Assembly: GCA_021805775.1 (NCBI GenBank)
Contig: JAJZED010000001.1
Location: 22,250-86,249, forward strand
Direction: 5' to 3'
Length of the DNA: 64,000 bases
DNA from: a bacterium
Lineage (GTDB): Bacteria; Vulcanimicrobiota; Vulcanimicrobiia; Vulcanimicrobiales; Vulcanimicrobiaceae
Position 1 is the first letter of the stretch. The number at the start of each line of letters is the position of its first letter. Below the pieces are notes generated by a model. The model searched no databases. It was not told the DNA's origin and saw only the letters and a program-made list of their open reading frames with translations. A program made the position numbers and the translations under genes. Of this stretch, positions 53,651-62,760 are shown piece after piece.

Positions 53651-55828
53651 ATGGCACGCGTGCGTCGTAAGGCAAGTTCGAGAGATCGCCTAAACTCGGA
53701 GATCGTCGGGCTTCTTGCGCTCGGATGCGCGCTGCTCTTCGGAATCGCGTTGGCGCTACCGCAGCATTCCGGCGAGATCGGGCGTTGGGGCGCCACGATG
53801 TTGCATCGCATCTTTGGTGATGGAGCCCCGCTTTTCCCGGTGCTGATCGCCCTGATCGGCGCGATCGTCTTCCTCGAAATCGACGTTCCACGCTTGATTG
53901 CGACCTATGGCGGAGCGGCGTTGGCGTACTTTTTGCTCGCCGACGCGGCCCTGGGAGCCCGAAGCGACCGCTCCGGAGGGGTTCTCGGCGCCTCGATTTG
54001 GTGGATGCTCCATCGGCTCGTCGGCGGCATCGGCGGCACCCTCTTTCTCGTTCTGTCGGCCGTCGTGCTGACGATGTGGCTCGCGAATCTCCGCCTCAAG
54101 CTGGTGCTGGGCGCGATCGGTACGCTCTTCGCCCGGATACGGCTTCCCAGAATTCCCTTTCCCGAGATCGAGCTTCCGCGGTGGCGGCTGCCCAATTTTG
54201 CTCGTCCGGCGCTACCCGTGCCGGAGAGCCCTCGCCCCATGCCGCCGGAGAGCATCGCTCGCCCCGAGCGCGCTCCTTACGATGAGTCGGCGCAATCCGT
54301 CGAGCCGCCGCGGGCACCGGTGCCGGCGCGAATTCCGGCCGCTCCGCTCGAAGGAGAGTACCAGGCGCCCGACCCGGCGGCGCGCGCGCGCACCTATCGT
54401 CTCCCCGATCTCGCCCTCTTCGACCCGTCGGCGCGGCAAGTCGTCGACGAAACCAATCGCGCGCACGTGCTCGAAGATACGCTCGCTTCGTTCGGCGTCG
54501 GCGCGAAAGTCATGCATATCGAGCGCGGGCCCTCGATCACGCGGTACGAATTGCGGCCGGAGCGAGGCGTGAAAATTTCGCGCATCGCTTCGCTCGCCGA
54601 CGATCTCGCGCTCGCTCTCGCCGCAACGAGCGTTCGTATCGAAGCGCCGATCCCCGGAAAATCCGCGGTCGGAATCGAGGTTCCCAACGCTAACGTCTCC
54701 GTCGTGGCGATTCGCGAGATTCTCGAAGCGCTCCCCAATCGCGGGCAGATTCCGCCGCTCTGGATGGCTTTAGGGAAAGACATCACCGGCCGGCCGGTCT
54801 TCGGCGACCTTGGAAAGATGCCGCATCTTCTCGTCGCCGGGGCGACCGGTTCGGGGAAATCGGTCTGTTTGAACACTATCGTTGCATCGTTGCTCGTCGC
54901 GGCGACACCCGACCAAGTGCAAATTCTGATGATCGATCCGAAGCGCGTCGAACTCACCGTCTACAACGGTATTCCGCACTTAATTAAAGAGGTCATTACC
55001 GATCCGAAGGTCGCCGCCGGCGCGCTATTAGAAATGACGCGGGAGATGGACGCGCGCTACGAACGCTTCGCAAAGGCCGGCGTGCGAAAAATCGAAGAGT
55101 ATAACGCAAAATACCCCGACGAGCGCCTCCCGTTCGTGGTCATTATCATCGACGAACTCGCCGACCTTATGCTGGTTGCGCCGTCGCGCGTTGAAACGAC
55201 CATCATGCGCCTCGCACAACTCGCGCGCGCTACGGGCATCCACCTGATCGTTGCGACGCAGCGCCCGTCGGTCGACGTCATTACGGGGCTCATCAAAGCC
55301 AATATCCCCTCGCGCATCGCCTTTGCCGTGAGTTCGCAGGTCGATTCGCGCACGATTCTCGACCAAGCCGGTGCAGAGCGTTTATTAGGGCGCGGCGACA
55401 TGCTGTTTTTGCCGATCGACGCCCCCAAACCGATGCGCGCGCAGGGTGCGCTGATCTCCGGCCCGGAGGTGACGCGGCTCGTTGAGTTCTGGGCGCGGCA
55501 GGCCCGCCCGGAGAATCTGCTCGAAGTCGAACTCCTTCCGGTCACCGATGACGAAGAGAACGGCAAACGCGAGGTCGATGCGCTCTGCTACGAAGCCGCA
55601 AAGTTTATCATCGAGACGAACGTTGCATCGACTGCGGCGTTGCAGGCGCAATTTTCGATCGGCCACCCGCGTGCGGTGCGCGTGATGAAGCAACTCGAAG
55701 ACTTCGGCGTCGTCGGCCCGCACGAGGGCACGAAGCCGCGCAAGATCGGGCTCTCGCTCGGCGATCTCGAACTGCTCGCCCCGCGTATGGGCAAAGGTGA
55801 AGGCTCGCAACAGGGGCTCTTCGACTGA
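53651..55828 (+). CDS. ftsK: DNA translocase FtsK/SpoIIIE
   Basis: 725 residues. Four N-terminal membrane segments (about 15-165), a Pro/Arg-rich linker (about 185-245, short compared with Escherichia coli), then the motor: Walker A GATGSGKSVCLN, ILMIDPKRVELTVYN, Walker B VVIIIDELADLML, and RIAFAVSSQVDSRTILDQAGAERLLG. The C-terminal gamma winged helix (STAALQAQFSIGHPRAVRVMKQLEDFGVVG) reads KOPS-like sequences. It pumps chromosome ends through the division septum. The stop overlaps the PAP2 start by one base. Confidence 0.95.
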   Translation: MARVRRKASSRDRLNSEIVGLLALGCALLFGIALALPQHSGEIGRWGATMLHRIFGDGAPLFPVLIALIGAIVFLEIDVPRLIATYGGAALAYFLLADAALGARSDRSGGVLGASIWWMLHRLVGGIGGTLFLVLSAVVLTMWLANLRLKLVLGAIGTLFARIRLPRIPFPEIELPRWRLPNFARPALPVPESPRPMPPESIARPERAPYDESAQSVEPPRAPVPARIPAAPLEGEYQAPDPAARARTYRLPDLALFDPSARQVVDETNRAHVLEDTLASFGVGAKVMHIERGPSITRYELRPERGVKISRIASLADDLALALAATSVRIEAPIPGKSAVGIEVPNANVSVVAIREILEALPNRGQIPPLWMALGKDITGRPVFGDLGKMPHLLVAGATGSGKSVCLNTIVASLLVAATPDQVQILMIDPKRVELTVYNGIPHLIKEVITDPKVAAGALLEMTREMDARYERFAKAGVRKIEEYNAKYPDERLPFVVIIIDELADLMLVAPSRVETTIMRLAQLARATGIHLIVATQRPSVDVITGLIKANIPSRIAFAVSSQVDSRTILDQAGAERLLGRGDMLFLPIDAPKPMRAQGALISGPEVTRLVEFWARQARPENLLEVELLPVTDDEENGKREVDALCYEAAKFIIETNVASTAALQAQFSIGHPRAVRVMKQLEDFGVVGPHEGTKPRKIGLSLGDLELLAPRMGKGEGSQQGLFD

Positions 55829-56469
55829 TGCAGCGCTTCGGTCGCCCCGCGCTCTATGCAGCCGCCGCGCTCGTATCGTTCGAAGCGGCGTTCGTGCTTG
55901 GTTCGTTCGTCATGAAGTTCGGCGAACCCGCGCCGGTTATGGCCTTCGCTCGCGCCATCGTCGGCATCCACGCCCATATTGCGTGGGATTTCACGCTGAT
56001 CGCGCGCCCGGAGGTTTTGGCGCCCCTTGGGGTCGCGCTTATCGTAGCGGCATTCGTCTTTCGCAATTGGAGCGGCCGTATCGCGTTCTCGCTGCTGTCG
56101 TTGTTGCTCTCGTGGCGAGCCGATGCGTTTTTGCAACATTTCTTCAAACGCCCTCGCCGCACGGACTGGGTGATCCATCACGAAACCTCGTTCTCTTATC
56201 CGAGCTCCCATGCGGCGATCTCGTGCGGCTTCTATTTGCTCTGGGCGTATTTCATCGCGCGCAGCGAGCTTCCGATAGCGTTTCGGGTCTCCCTGACCGG
56301 CCTGCTCGTTCTGCTCTGGCCGACGATCCTGTGGTCGCGTCTCGCGCTCGGGGCTCACTATCCAAGCGACCTTCTCGGCGGGACCTTCATCGGCTTCGCG
56401 GCGGTCTTTGCGCTCGCCGCGGCGGTCGAGACGATAAAGGTGGTAGGCGCCACCTCGTGGCGGGCATAG
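55828..56469 (+). CDS. PAP2-family membrane phosphatase
   Basis: 213 residues with about six membrane segments. Catalytic motifs of lipid phosphatases are present: a KRPRR block (motif 1), YPSSHAA (motif 2) and SRLALGAHYPSDLLGG (motif 3, nucleophile His and partner Asp). Members dephosphorylate undecaprenyl diphosphate, phosphatidylglycerophosphate or phosphatidic acid. The start overlaps the ftsK stop by one base (TGATG). Proximity to ftsK fits a cell-envelope role. Confidence 0.85.
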   Translation: MQRFGRPALYAAAALVSFEAAFVLGSFVMKFGEPAPVMAFARAIVGIHAHIAWDFTLIARPEVLAPLGVALIVAAFVFRNWSGRIAFSLLSLLLSWRADAFLQHFFKRPRRTDWVIHHETSFSYPSSHAAISCGFYLLWAYFIARSELPIAFRVSLTGLLVLLWPTILWSRLALGAHYPSDLLGGTFIGFAAVFALAAAVETIKVVGATSWRA

Positions 56470-56480
56470 CATCGTCGTCA

Positions 56481-57611
56481 ATGAGCGTTGCGACGGTGAC
56501 CGGCGACCCTACGCTGGCAAAGATCGAAGAAAAGATCGCGGCGGGCGATTCGCTTTCGTTTGAAGATGGGCTCGCGCTCTATGCGACGCGCGACCTTCAC
56601 ACGTTAGGGCGCCTGGCGCGCGAACAAAAACGGCGAAAGAGCGGCGACCGCGTCTATTACGTCCTCAATCGTTACATTAATTCGACCAACGTTTGCTACG
56701 CCGGGTGTACGTTCTGTTCGTTTGCGGCCGACGAATTTAAGGAAAAGGCTCGAGTCTTTCGGATGACCCCCGATCAGGTATTCGAAAAGGCGCTTGAGAC
56801 CGGACGCAACTTCAACCAACTGCACATCGTTGGCGGGCACGATCCGCGCCAGCTCTCACTCGATTACTGGCTACCGTTAATGCGCCGCTTCAAGGCCGAG
56901 TTACCGCACGTTCAGCTCTCGCTCTTTACGGCGGCGGAGATCGATTATATGGCGCGACGCCATCGGCTGAGCTATCCCGCAATCGTCGCGCAGCTAAAGG
57001 AAGCGGGGCTCGACAACGTCAACGGCGGTGCGGCCGAGATTTTCGCCGAGGAAACGCGGAAGAAGATCTGCCCGAATAAAGTAACCGCCGCCCAATGGCT
57101 TGAGGTACATGAAGAACTTCATCGGCAAGGCGTCGCGAGTAACGCGACGATGCTCTACGGGCATATCGAATCGATCGACGACCGCATCGACCACTTGATT
57201 CGCCTGCGTGAATCGCAACGTCGCTCGCCGGGCTTTAATGCGTTTATTCCGTTAGCGTACCACCCCGACGGCAACGAATTGAGCTATTGCGGCTGGACCG
57301 GCGGCATCGATGATGTTAAGACTTTCGCCGTCGCACGATTGATGCTCGATAATTTCGATCACATCAAAGCCTATTGGATGATCCAGGGTCTCCACGTCTG
57401 CCAGGTCGGATTGGAGTTCGGTGTCGACGATATGGATGGCACGCACGGTTCGACCGACGAAGAGATGATCTACCATGCCGCCGGAACGCGCTCCGGGCAG
57501 TATGTCGACGATCGCGAGTTTCGCCGCTTGATCGAAAATGCCGGTTACATGCCGGTGCGCCGGAACTCGACCTATCAAACCTTCGCGCACGACTGGAACC
57601 CCGATGCTTAA
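56481..57611 (+). CDS. mqnE: Aminodeoxyfutalosine synthase (radical SAM)
   Basis: First committed step of the futalosine route: joins enolpyruvyl-benzoate (made by MqnA) with SAM to give aminodeoxyfutalosine. 376 residues from ATG 56481 (the open frame upstream is antiphase ftsK/PAP2 sequence). The radical-SAM cluster is CYAGCTFCSF near residues 74-83; LHIVGGHDP and NATMLYGHIES are other family blocks. mqnA starts 8 bp before its stop, so they are coupled. MqnC is the related alternative, but MqnC is the third gene here. Confidence 0.92.
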   Translation: MSVATVTGDPTLAKIEEKIAAGDSLSFEDGLALYATRDLHTLGRLAREQKRRKSGDRVYYVLNRYINSTNVCYAGCTFCSFAADEFKEKARVFRMTPDQVFEKALETGRNFNQLHIVGGHDPRQLSLDYWLPLMRRFKAELPHVQLSLFTAAEIDYMARRHRLSYPAIVAQLKEAGLDNVNGGAAEIFAEETRKKICPNKVTAAQWLEVHEELHRQGVASNATMLYGHIESIDDRIDHLIRLRESQRRSPGFNAFIPLAYHPDGNELSYCGWTGGIDDVKTFAVARLMLDNFDHIKAYWMIQGLHVCQVGLEFGVDDMDGTHGSTDEEMIYHAAGTRSGQYVDDREFRRLIENAGYMPVRRNSTYQTFAHDWNPDA

Positions 57612-58437
57612 GTGCGGTCGCATTAAATACACCAACGATTTGCCGATTTTTGCCGCTTTTGACGAACGCGTCATCGAGTATCCCGGAACGTTACACGAAG
57701 ATGTGCCCACGAGCCTGAATCGGATGTTGCTCGCGGGCGAACTGGACCTCGCCCCAATCAGCGCTTTCGCTTGGGCGCGCAACGCCGACCGCCTTGCGCT
57801 GCTTCCCGATCTCTGTATCGGCGCGCGCGACGAGGTCGTTTCGGTCGTGTTGGTCTCCCAGACGCCCCCGGCTCTTCTCGATAACACGCAGATTTTCGTA
57901 ACGGAAGAATCTGCGAGCGGCCGAAATCTACTTCGCGTTTTGCTCGAGCGTCGTTATTGTATCGCGCCTTCCTACGTCGAGGATGCGCTGCCGATCGAAC
58001 GAGCGCGACGCGGCTTCCCGGCGTTATTGATCGGCGATGCGGCGATCGATGCCGTCGAAGAGTTTCCCCGTTCGCATGTCTACGATCTCGGTACCCTTTG
58101 GCATGAGTGGACGGGGCAGCAGACGGTGTTCGCCGTCTGGGCCGCTCGGCGCGAAATCGTCGACGAGCGTCGCGAAGAGGTGCGCGCGTGCATGGATGCG
58201 TTAACCGACGCTTTAACCTGGTCGAAGCGGAATATGCCGACCGTCATCGCCGCAGCGCACCAACGCTTCACGCGCGCACCGGGCTTTTACGAAGACTATT
58301 ACGAAAAACTGAACTTCACGTTCCACGCCGCCGCACGCAGCGGGCTGGCTGCCTACTGCCGAGAACTGCATGCCATCGGCGCGATTCCGCAGATCCCTAT
58401 CGTCGCGCCGGAGGTAACCGATGCCATCGCTAACTGA
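57604..58437 (+). CDS. mqnA: Chorismate dehydratase
   Basis: Converts chorismate to 3-enolpyruvyl-benzoate, feeding MqnE. 277 residues from ATG 57604, which overlaps mqnE by 8 bp. Periplasmic-binding-protein-like fold with KCGRIKYTNDLP at the N-terminus, PTSLNRMLLAGELDLAPISAF, and VTEESASGRNLLRVLL. Its 3' end overlaps mqnC by 17 bp. The usual MqnB/MTA nucleosidase and MqnD are not nearby; mtnP (3392-4189) or a distant nucleosidase may hydrolyse aminodeoxyfutalosine. Confidence 0.9.
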   Translation: MLKCGRIKYTNDLPIFAAFDERVIEYPGTLHEDVPTSLNRMLLAGELDLAPISAFAWARNADRLALLPDLCIGARDEVVSVVLVSQTPPALLDNTQIFVTEESASGRNLLRVLLERRYCIAPSYVEDALPIERARRGFPALLIGDAAIDAVEEFPRSHVYDLGTLWHEWTGQQTVFAVWAARREIVDERREEVRACMDALTDALTWSKRNMPTVIAAAHQRFTRAPGFYEDYYEKLNFTFHAAARSGLAAYCRELHAIGAIPQIPIVAPEVTDAIAN

Positions 58438-59509
58438 GTTGCTCGACCGCGCCGCCGCCGGCGGCCGCTTGAGTTTTGAGGAAGGCGTTCGCCTCTATCG
58501 CGAAGCTTCGCTTCACGATCTTGGCGCCGCGGCGCACGCGCGCCGGCTCGCGATGCATCCCGGCGATACCGTTACGTACGTCATCGATACCACGATTAAC
58601 TATACGAACGTCTGCAACGTGCATTGCACCTTCTGCGCGTTCTTTCGCCCGGAGCAGCACAAAGAAGGATACACGATGTCGCACGACCGGGTGCTCGAGC
58701 GGGTGAAATTTGCCGCCGACCAGGGCGCGACGCAAATCATGATTCAGGGAGGCGTGAACCCCGAACTCGGCGTCGCCTGGTTCGAAGAGTTATTCGGGCG
58801 CGTGCGCCGCGAGTACCCCGAGGTCGACATTCATTCGCTTTCGGTCTCCGAGATCGTTGGGATCGCGAAGGTCGAGGGCTGCTCGACGCGCGAGGTATTG
58901 CAGCGCTTGCAGGCTGCCGGGCTAAAATCGTTGCCCGGCGCCGGAGCCGAGATTCTCGTCGAACGGGTTCGCAAGCGTATCTCCGCGCGGAAAGTGGTCC
59001 CCGAGGCTTGGATCGGCGTGATGCGCGAGGCGCAACAACTCGGCATGCCGACGACGGCGACGATGATGTTCGGGTCGATCGAGACGCCCGAAGAGCGCAT
59101 CGAGCACATGCGCGTTCTGCGCGATCTTCAAGACGAAACGAATGGCTTTACGGCGTTCATTCCGTGGTATTACGTTCCGTTCAAAACGCCGCTGCGCGGT
59201 AAAGAGGCGACGGGGCTGGAGTATCTCCGCGTGCTCGCAATCTCGCGGCTCTTCCTCGATAATATCCCGCACCTTCAAGCCTCGTGGCTGACCCCGGGTT
59301 TGAAGATGGGGCAACTCGCGTTGCTCTACGGTTGCGACGACATGGGCGGCACGATCCTCGAAGAGCAGGTCGTGCATGACGCCGGTTCGACCAACGAAGC
59401 GACGCGCCGCGATCTCGAGAAGGCGATTATCGGCGCGGGCTTTCGTCCGGTGATTCGCGACACCTATTGGAGCCTACGCGCCGAACCGGCGCTCGCTACC
59501 GCGAGGTAG
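58421..59509 (+). CDS. mqnC: Cyclic dehypoxanthine futalosine synthase (radical SAM)
   Basis: Closes the second ring of the menaquinone precursor. 362 residues. The cluster is CNVHCTFCAFF near residues 66-76, with IMIQGGVNPELG, LPGAGAEILVERVR and FIPWYYVPFKTPL as family blocks. The start overlaps mqnA by 17 bp. The three genes mqnE-mqnA-mqnC are packed as one transcription unit, on the same strand as ftsK and the PAP2 gene. Confidence 0.93.
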   Translation: MPSLTELLDRAAAGGRLSFEEGVRLYREASLHDLGAAAHARRLAMHPGDTVTYVIDTTINYTNVCNVHCTFCAFFRPEQHKEGYTMSHDRVLERVKFAADQGATQIMIQGGVNPELGVAWFEELFGRVRREYPEVDIHSLSVSEIVGIAKVEGCSTREVLQRLQAAGLKSLPGAGAEILVERVRKRISARKVVPEAWIGVMREAQQLGMPTTATMMFGSIETPEERIEHMRVLRDLQDETNGFTAFIPWYYVPFKTPLRGKEATGLEYLRVLAISRLFLDNIPHLQASWLTPGLKMGQLALLYGCDDMGGTILEEQVVHDAGSTNEATRRDLEKAIIGAGFRPVIRDTYWSLRAEPALATAR

Positions 59510-59515
59510 TCCGCT

Positions 59516-60157
59516 TTATTTCAGCGACTGCACGTAGGTCGCAATATCGAGTACGTCCTTTTTGCTGAGCGTTCCGGGATAGAGATTCGGCATCGGCAGC
59601 GCCGGGTGTTCGATCCACGCTACGGTTTGCACGAGATTTTTACGAGCGCTTTCGTTTTGCAGTGACGGGCCCATGCCGCCTTGCGCGTCGGCGCCGTGGC
59701 AGTTCGCACAATGTTGTTCGTAGAGCTGCCGTCCATCGGCAATATTGCCGGTGACGGCGACGACTGCAGGCGTCGGGGGCGCGGTTGGCGCTACGGTGCT
59801 TTTCGGCGCGGCGGTTTTCGTCGGGAGGCTTGCGGCCGTCGCTTTTGTAGCCGGGCTCGCGCGAACGATCGCCACCTTTTGCTGAGGTTGTTTCGGCGAA
59901 GGCTTTGCCGTCGGCGTCGAGGTTTTCGGCGAGCTCTGGGGATTCGCGGTCGTGGTTCGCGTGGTTGGGCTCGGGTTCGCTTTCGCTTGATGAGCGTGCG
60001 GGCCGACGGTCGCGGCGCGAGCGGTCGGTGCGCTCGTTGTAACCGCGGCCACGGTTGCAGCCGGACTCGGTGCAGCCGTTTTTGCAGTCGTCGTCGCTTT
60101 CGAACAACTGCTTAGGAGGAGAAGAGCGAAGAGCGCCGTTGCGGTTGCTCGCATCAT
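59516..60157 (-). CDS. Cytochrome c lipoprotein with long disordered linker
   Basis: 213 residues. Signal peptide with a lipobox (LLLLSSC), then about 110 residues rich in Thr, Ala, Pro, Ser and Lys (probable disordered tether), and a C-terminal class I cytochrome c domain: haem-binding CANCH and the distal Met in MPNLYPG. The haem domain is about 75 residues. The tether should let a membrane-attached cytochrome reach its partners. It converges on mqnC with 6 bp between stops and lies downstream of mnmA. Confidence 0.88.
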   Translation of the reverse strand: MMRATATALFALLLLSSCSKATTTAKTAAPSPAATVAAVTTSAPTARAATVGPHAHQAKANPSPTTRTTTANPQSSPKTSTPTAKPSPKQPQQKVAIVRASPATKATAASLPTKTAAPKSTVAPTAPPTPAVVAVTGNIADGRQLYEQHCANCHGADAQGGMGPSLQNESARKNLVQTVAWIEHPALPMPNLYPGTLSKKDVLDIATYVQSLK

Positions 60158-60224
60158 TCGTCACGTACCTCAACTTTCTTGATAGTTGAAGCCTTCGGCG
60201 CTCGCGCGAACGCTCCCCGTCGAG

Positions 60225-61304
60225 CTACGCGACGATCGCAGCGCGAATCGTTGCCGCGCCGAGCACTTCGTCGCCGTCGGGAGCGAAGAGCGCCACCAGC
60301 TGCCCGGGTGCGATCGCGCGTTGCGGTTCTCGAAAGTCGATCGAGAGCGAACCATCCGGCTCGCGTTTCGCGCGCGCGCGTGCCGGAGCGCTGCGATAGC
60401 GAATCATCGCATCGACGTCGCGCCCTTCAGCGAAACCTTCATTGCGAATGAGGTTCACCTCGTCGGCATGTAAGCCATCTGCAAGTAAATCCTCGCCGCG
60501 TCCAACGACGACGGTATTGCTCGCAGCATCGAGTCGAATGACGTATTTGGGTTCTGGGGAGCCACCGAGCGGAGCACGCTGGCCGATGGTAAAGTTCGCG
60601 ACGCCGTCGTGGGTGCCGAGGGTTGCGCCGTCGGTGCCGACGAGTTCGCCTTCTTTTTGCAGCCCGGGGCGGACGCGCGCGAGAATATCGCGGTAATCGC
60701 CGCCTTCGACAAAACAGATATCCTGCGACTCCGGCTTATTATGAATCGGTAATCCGAACCGGCGCGCGTGTTCGCGCGTTTGCGTTTTGTCGAGTTTGCC
60801 GAGTGGGAGCAACAAGCGATCGAGTTGGTCGCGCGTGAGTTGTGCCAGCGCGTATGCCTGATCTTTCGCCGAGGGGTTCCGAAAGAGGCGCGGGCCGTCG
60901 TCGAGGTGTTCGATCCTGGCGTAGTGCCCGGTCGCTACATAGCGAGCGTCCATACGATCGGCATAATTGCGAAGCGTTCCGAGTTTCACGTGATTGTTGC
61001 AACTGACGCAGGGGTTGGGCGTACGCCCGCTCGCGTACTCGTCGGCGAAGCGTTCGATGACACTGCGGCGGAACGCTTCCTCGAAATCGAGGACGTAATG
61101 CGGAATCCCAAGTATCGCGGCACTACGCCTGGCATCGTCGAAATCGTCGATGCCGCAGCAGCTTTTGGCGTGCGCCGGCCGTGTAGCTTCGTACATCCGC
61201 ATCGTCACCCCGATGACCTCATAGCCTTGCTCGGCCAACAAGGCGGCCGCGACGGCTGAATCGACCCCGCCGCTCATCGCGGCAATCACACGCATCTTTG
61301 CCAT
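60225..61304 (-). CDS. mnmA: tRNA-specific 2-thiouridylase MnmA
   Basis: Thiolates U34 of Lys, Glu and Gln tRNAs. 359 residues from ATG 61304; ATG 61295 (three residues shorter) is equally possible. PP-loop [13 protein letters not shown] at the N-terminus, catalytic Cys in TPNPCVSCN and Cys in [12 protein letters not shown], and the tRNA-contact GQRAPLGGS block. The C-terminal barrel is complete ([12 protein letters not shown]). It is divergent from rodZ with 47 bp between starts, which must hold both promoters. Confidence 0.95.
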   Translation of the reverse strand: MAKMRVIAAMSGGVDSAVAAALLAEQGYEVIGVTMRMYEATRPAHAKSCCGIDDFDDARRSAAILGIPHYVLDFEEAFRRSVIERFADEYASGRTPNPCVSCNNHVKLGTLRNYADRMDARYVATGHYARIEHLDDGPRLFRNPSAKDQAYALAQLTRDQLDRLLLPLGKLDKTQTREHARRFGLPIHNKPESQDICFVEGGDYRDILARVRPGLQKEGELVGTDGATLGTHDGVANFTIGQRAPLGGSPEPKYVIRLDAASNTVVVGRGEDLLADGLHADEVNLIRNEGFAEGRDVDAMIRYRSAPARARAKREPDGSLSIDFREPQRAIAPGQLVALFAPDGDEVLGAATIRAAIVA

Positions 61305-61351
61305 AGCTTTATACGAGGATAACGGGTTGACAAGGCTAACCACAAGCGCTA
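61305..61351. promoter_or_regulatory. Divergent mnmA-rodZ intergenic region
   Basis: Only 47 bp. TTGACA lies at 61327-61332 on the plus strand, with TAATGG 17 bases further at 61350, so the -10 would overlap the rodZ start; if used, the ATG is too close for a leader. Promoter and start therefore conflict. I flag the match but do not assert it. Confidence 0.3.
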
Positions 61352-62257
61352 ATGGCGGCGCTTGGAGAACGATTTCGAATTGCACGTGAGGCCCGTGGCC
61401 TCACGCTGGCGGAAGTTTCCGAACAGACTCGGATCCGGTCGGTCTATCTTGCGGCGATCGAAGAGGAGCAATGGGATAGGATCGGGGCCGCCGTCTACGT
61501 CCGGGGCTTCATCCGGACCTATGCGAGCTTTCTCAAGCTCGACGTCGAGCATGCCCTTCGTGAATATGCCGGCAGCCCCGCCGTGTGGAGCTCGCCTGAG
61601 GCGAGCGAGGAGCGTGAGGAGGCCATGGCTGCCTCCGCGAGTGCGGCGGGAAAACGCTCGCTGGCCCCCTGGCTCTGGACCGCGGGAGTGCTTGCGGTCC
61701 TGCTCGTCGCGTACCTAACCTACTCACTGGCGAATTCCGGGCAGCCCGGGGCCTCGGTCGCCTTTTCGAGCCCCGGAGCGAGCCCGAGCCCCGGAGCGAG
61801 CCCGAGCCCCGGAGCGAGTCCGAGCCCCGGAACGAGCCCGAGCCCCGGAGCGAGCCCGAGCCCCGGAGCGAGCCCGAGCCCCGGAGCGAGCCCGAGCCCC
61901 GGAGCGAGCCCGAACCCCGGAGCGAGCCCGAGCCCCGGAGCGAGCCCGAGCCCCGGAGCGAGCCCGAGCCCCGGAGCGAGCCCGAGCCCCGGAGCGAGCC
62001 CGAGCCCCGCGGCACTGATTCCCGGACCGGGGACGCTGCTCGTAACGCTTTCGGGCACCTCGTGGCTACGGGTCACCGTTGACGGGAATGTTAGCATGGT
62101 GGGGACGTTTCCCGTCGGTACGCAGCGTGCTTTCCGAGGGAAGCACGTCACCGTGCGCGTCGGAAACGCGGCTGCCGTCACGCTCAACGCCGACGGTAAG
62201 AACGTTGGGCCCTTAGGCGGAGCCGGCGTTGTCGTGGAACGGACTTTTACCCTGTAA
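61352..62257 (+). CDS. RodZ-like protein with SPSPGA repeat linker
   Basis: 301 residues. N-terminal HTH ([22 protein letters not shown], about 4-75), a membrane helix (about 107-130, [17 protein letters not shown]), a periplasmic linker made of about 14 hexapeptide units SPSPGA (about 141-220), and a DUF4115/RodZ C-terminal domain ([17 protein letters not shown]). RodZ links MreB to the envelope for rod shape. The linker's length is unusual and encoded by 18-bp tandem DNA units. The stop overlaps yajQ (TAATG). Confidence 0.82.
   Translation: MAALGERFRIAREARGLTLAEVSEQTRIRSVYLAAIEEEQWDRIGAAVYVRGFIRTYASFLKLDVEHALREYAGSPAVWSSPEASEEREEAMAASASAAGKRSLAPWLWTAGVLAVLLVAYLTYSLANSGQPGASVAFSSPGASPSPGASPSPGASPSPGTSPSPGASPSPGASPSPGASPSPGASPNPGASPSPGASPSPGASPSPGASPSPGASPSPAALIPGPGTLLVTLSGTSWLRVTVDGNVSMVGTFPVGTQRAFRGKHVTVRVGNAAAVTLNADGKNVGPLGGAGVVVERTFTL
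61770..62010. repeat. 18-bp tandem repeats in rodZ
   Basis: About 13 units of GAGCCCGAGCCCCGGAGC, with single-base variants such as gagtcc, aacgag and cgaacc. The antisense strand is also open through this part, giving a false LGLAPG-type protein. The count is likely to vary between strains by slippage. Confidence 0.9.
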
Positions 62258-62748
62258 TGGCGAGCGAAGCTTCATTCGATATCGTTTCGAAAATCGACCG
62301 TCAAGAGCTCGACAACGCGCTCAACCAGACGCGCAAAGAGATCGAGACGCGCTTCGATTTTCGCAACAGTAAAACGAGCGTCGAGTCCGACGATAAGAGT
62401 ATTACCATTCTCGCTGACGACGAATTGAAGATGCGCAACGTTATCGACATGTTGCAAGCGAGAGCGACAAAACGCGGCATCGATATAAAAGCATTTGAGA
62501 TGGGCGCCAACGAGCCGGCAGCCAATTCGATGGTGCGTTGTAAGATAGTCCTGCGTAACGGCATTCCGAAAGACAAGAGCAAAGAATTGATGGAGCGCAT
62601 CAAAGCGCTCAAGCTAAAAGTCAACGCGCAATATCAAGACGAACAAATCCGCGTCACCGGAAAAAATCGCGACGACCTACAAGCAGTCATCGCGGCGTTG
62701 AAATCTTCGAATTTCGAACTGCCGTTGCAGTTCGTAAATTACCGCTAG
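62257..62748 (+). CDS. yajQ: YajQ-family protein
   Basis: 163 residues with N-terminal [20 protein letters not shown], and [13 protein letters not shown], typical of the UPF0234/YajQ fold. Members bind nucleotides and some bind c-di-GMP (Xanthomonas XC_3703). The TAATG overlap with rodZ and the 12-bp gap to rimO suggest one transcript. With the two PilZ genes in the window it adds a possible c-di-GMP link, although binding here is unproven. Confidence 0.92.
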   Translation: MASEASFDIVSKIDRQELDNALNQTRKEIETRFDFRNSKTSVESDDKSITILADDELKMRNVIDMLQARATKRGIDIKAFEMGANEPAANSMVRCKIVLRNGIPKDKSKELMERIKALKLKVNAQYQDEQIRVTGKNRDDLQAVIAALKSSNFELPLQFVNYR

Positions 62749-62760
62749 GAGCAGTTGCGA

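Noticed and set aside
55797-57611. Longer start for mqnE (604 codons)
   Set aside because: Its first 228 codons are another frame of the ftsK end and PAP2 gene; MqnE begins at 56481.
61533-62187. Minus-strand frames rich in LGLAPG and GSLRGS
   Set aside because: Produced by the antisense reading of the 18-bp rodZ repeats.
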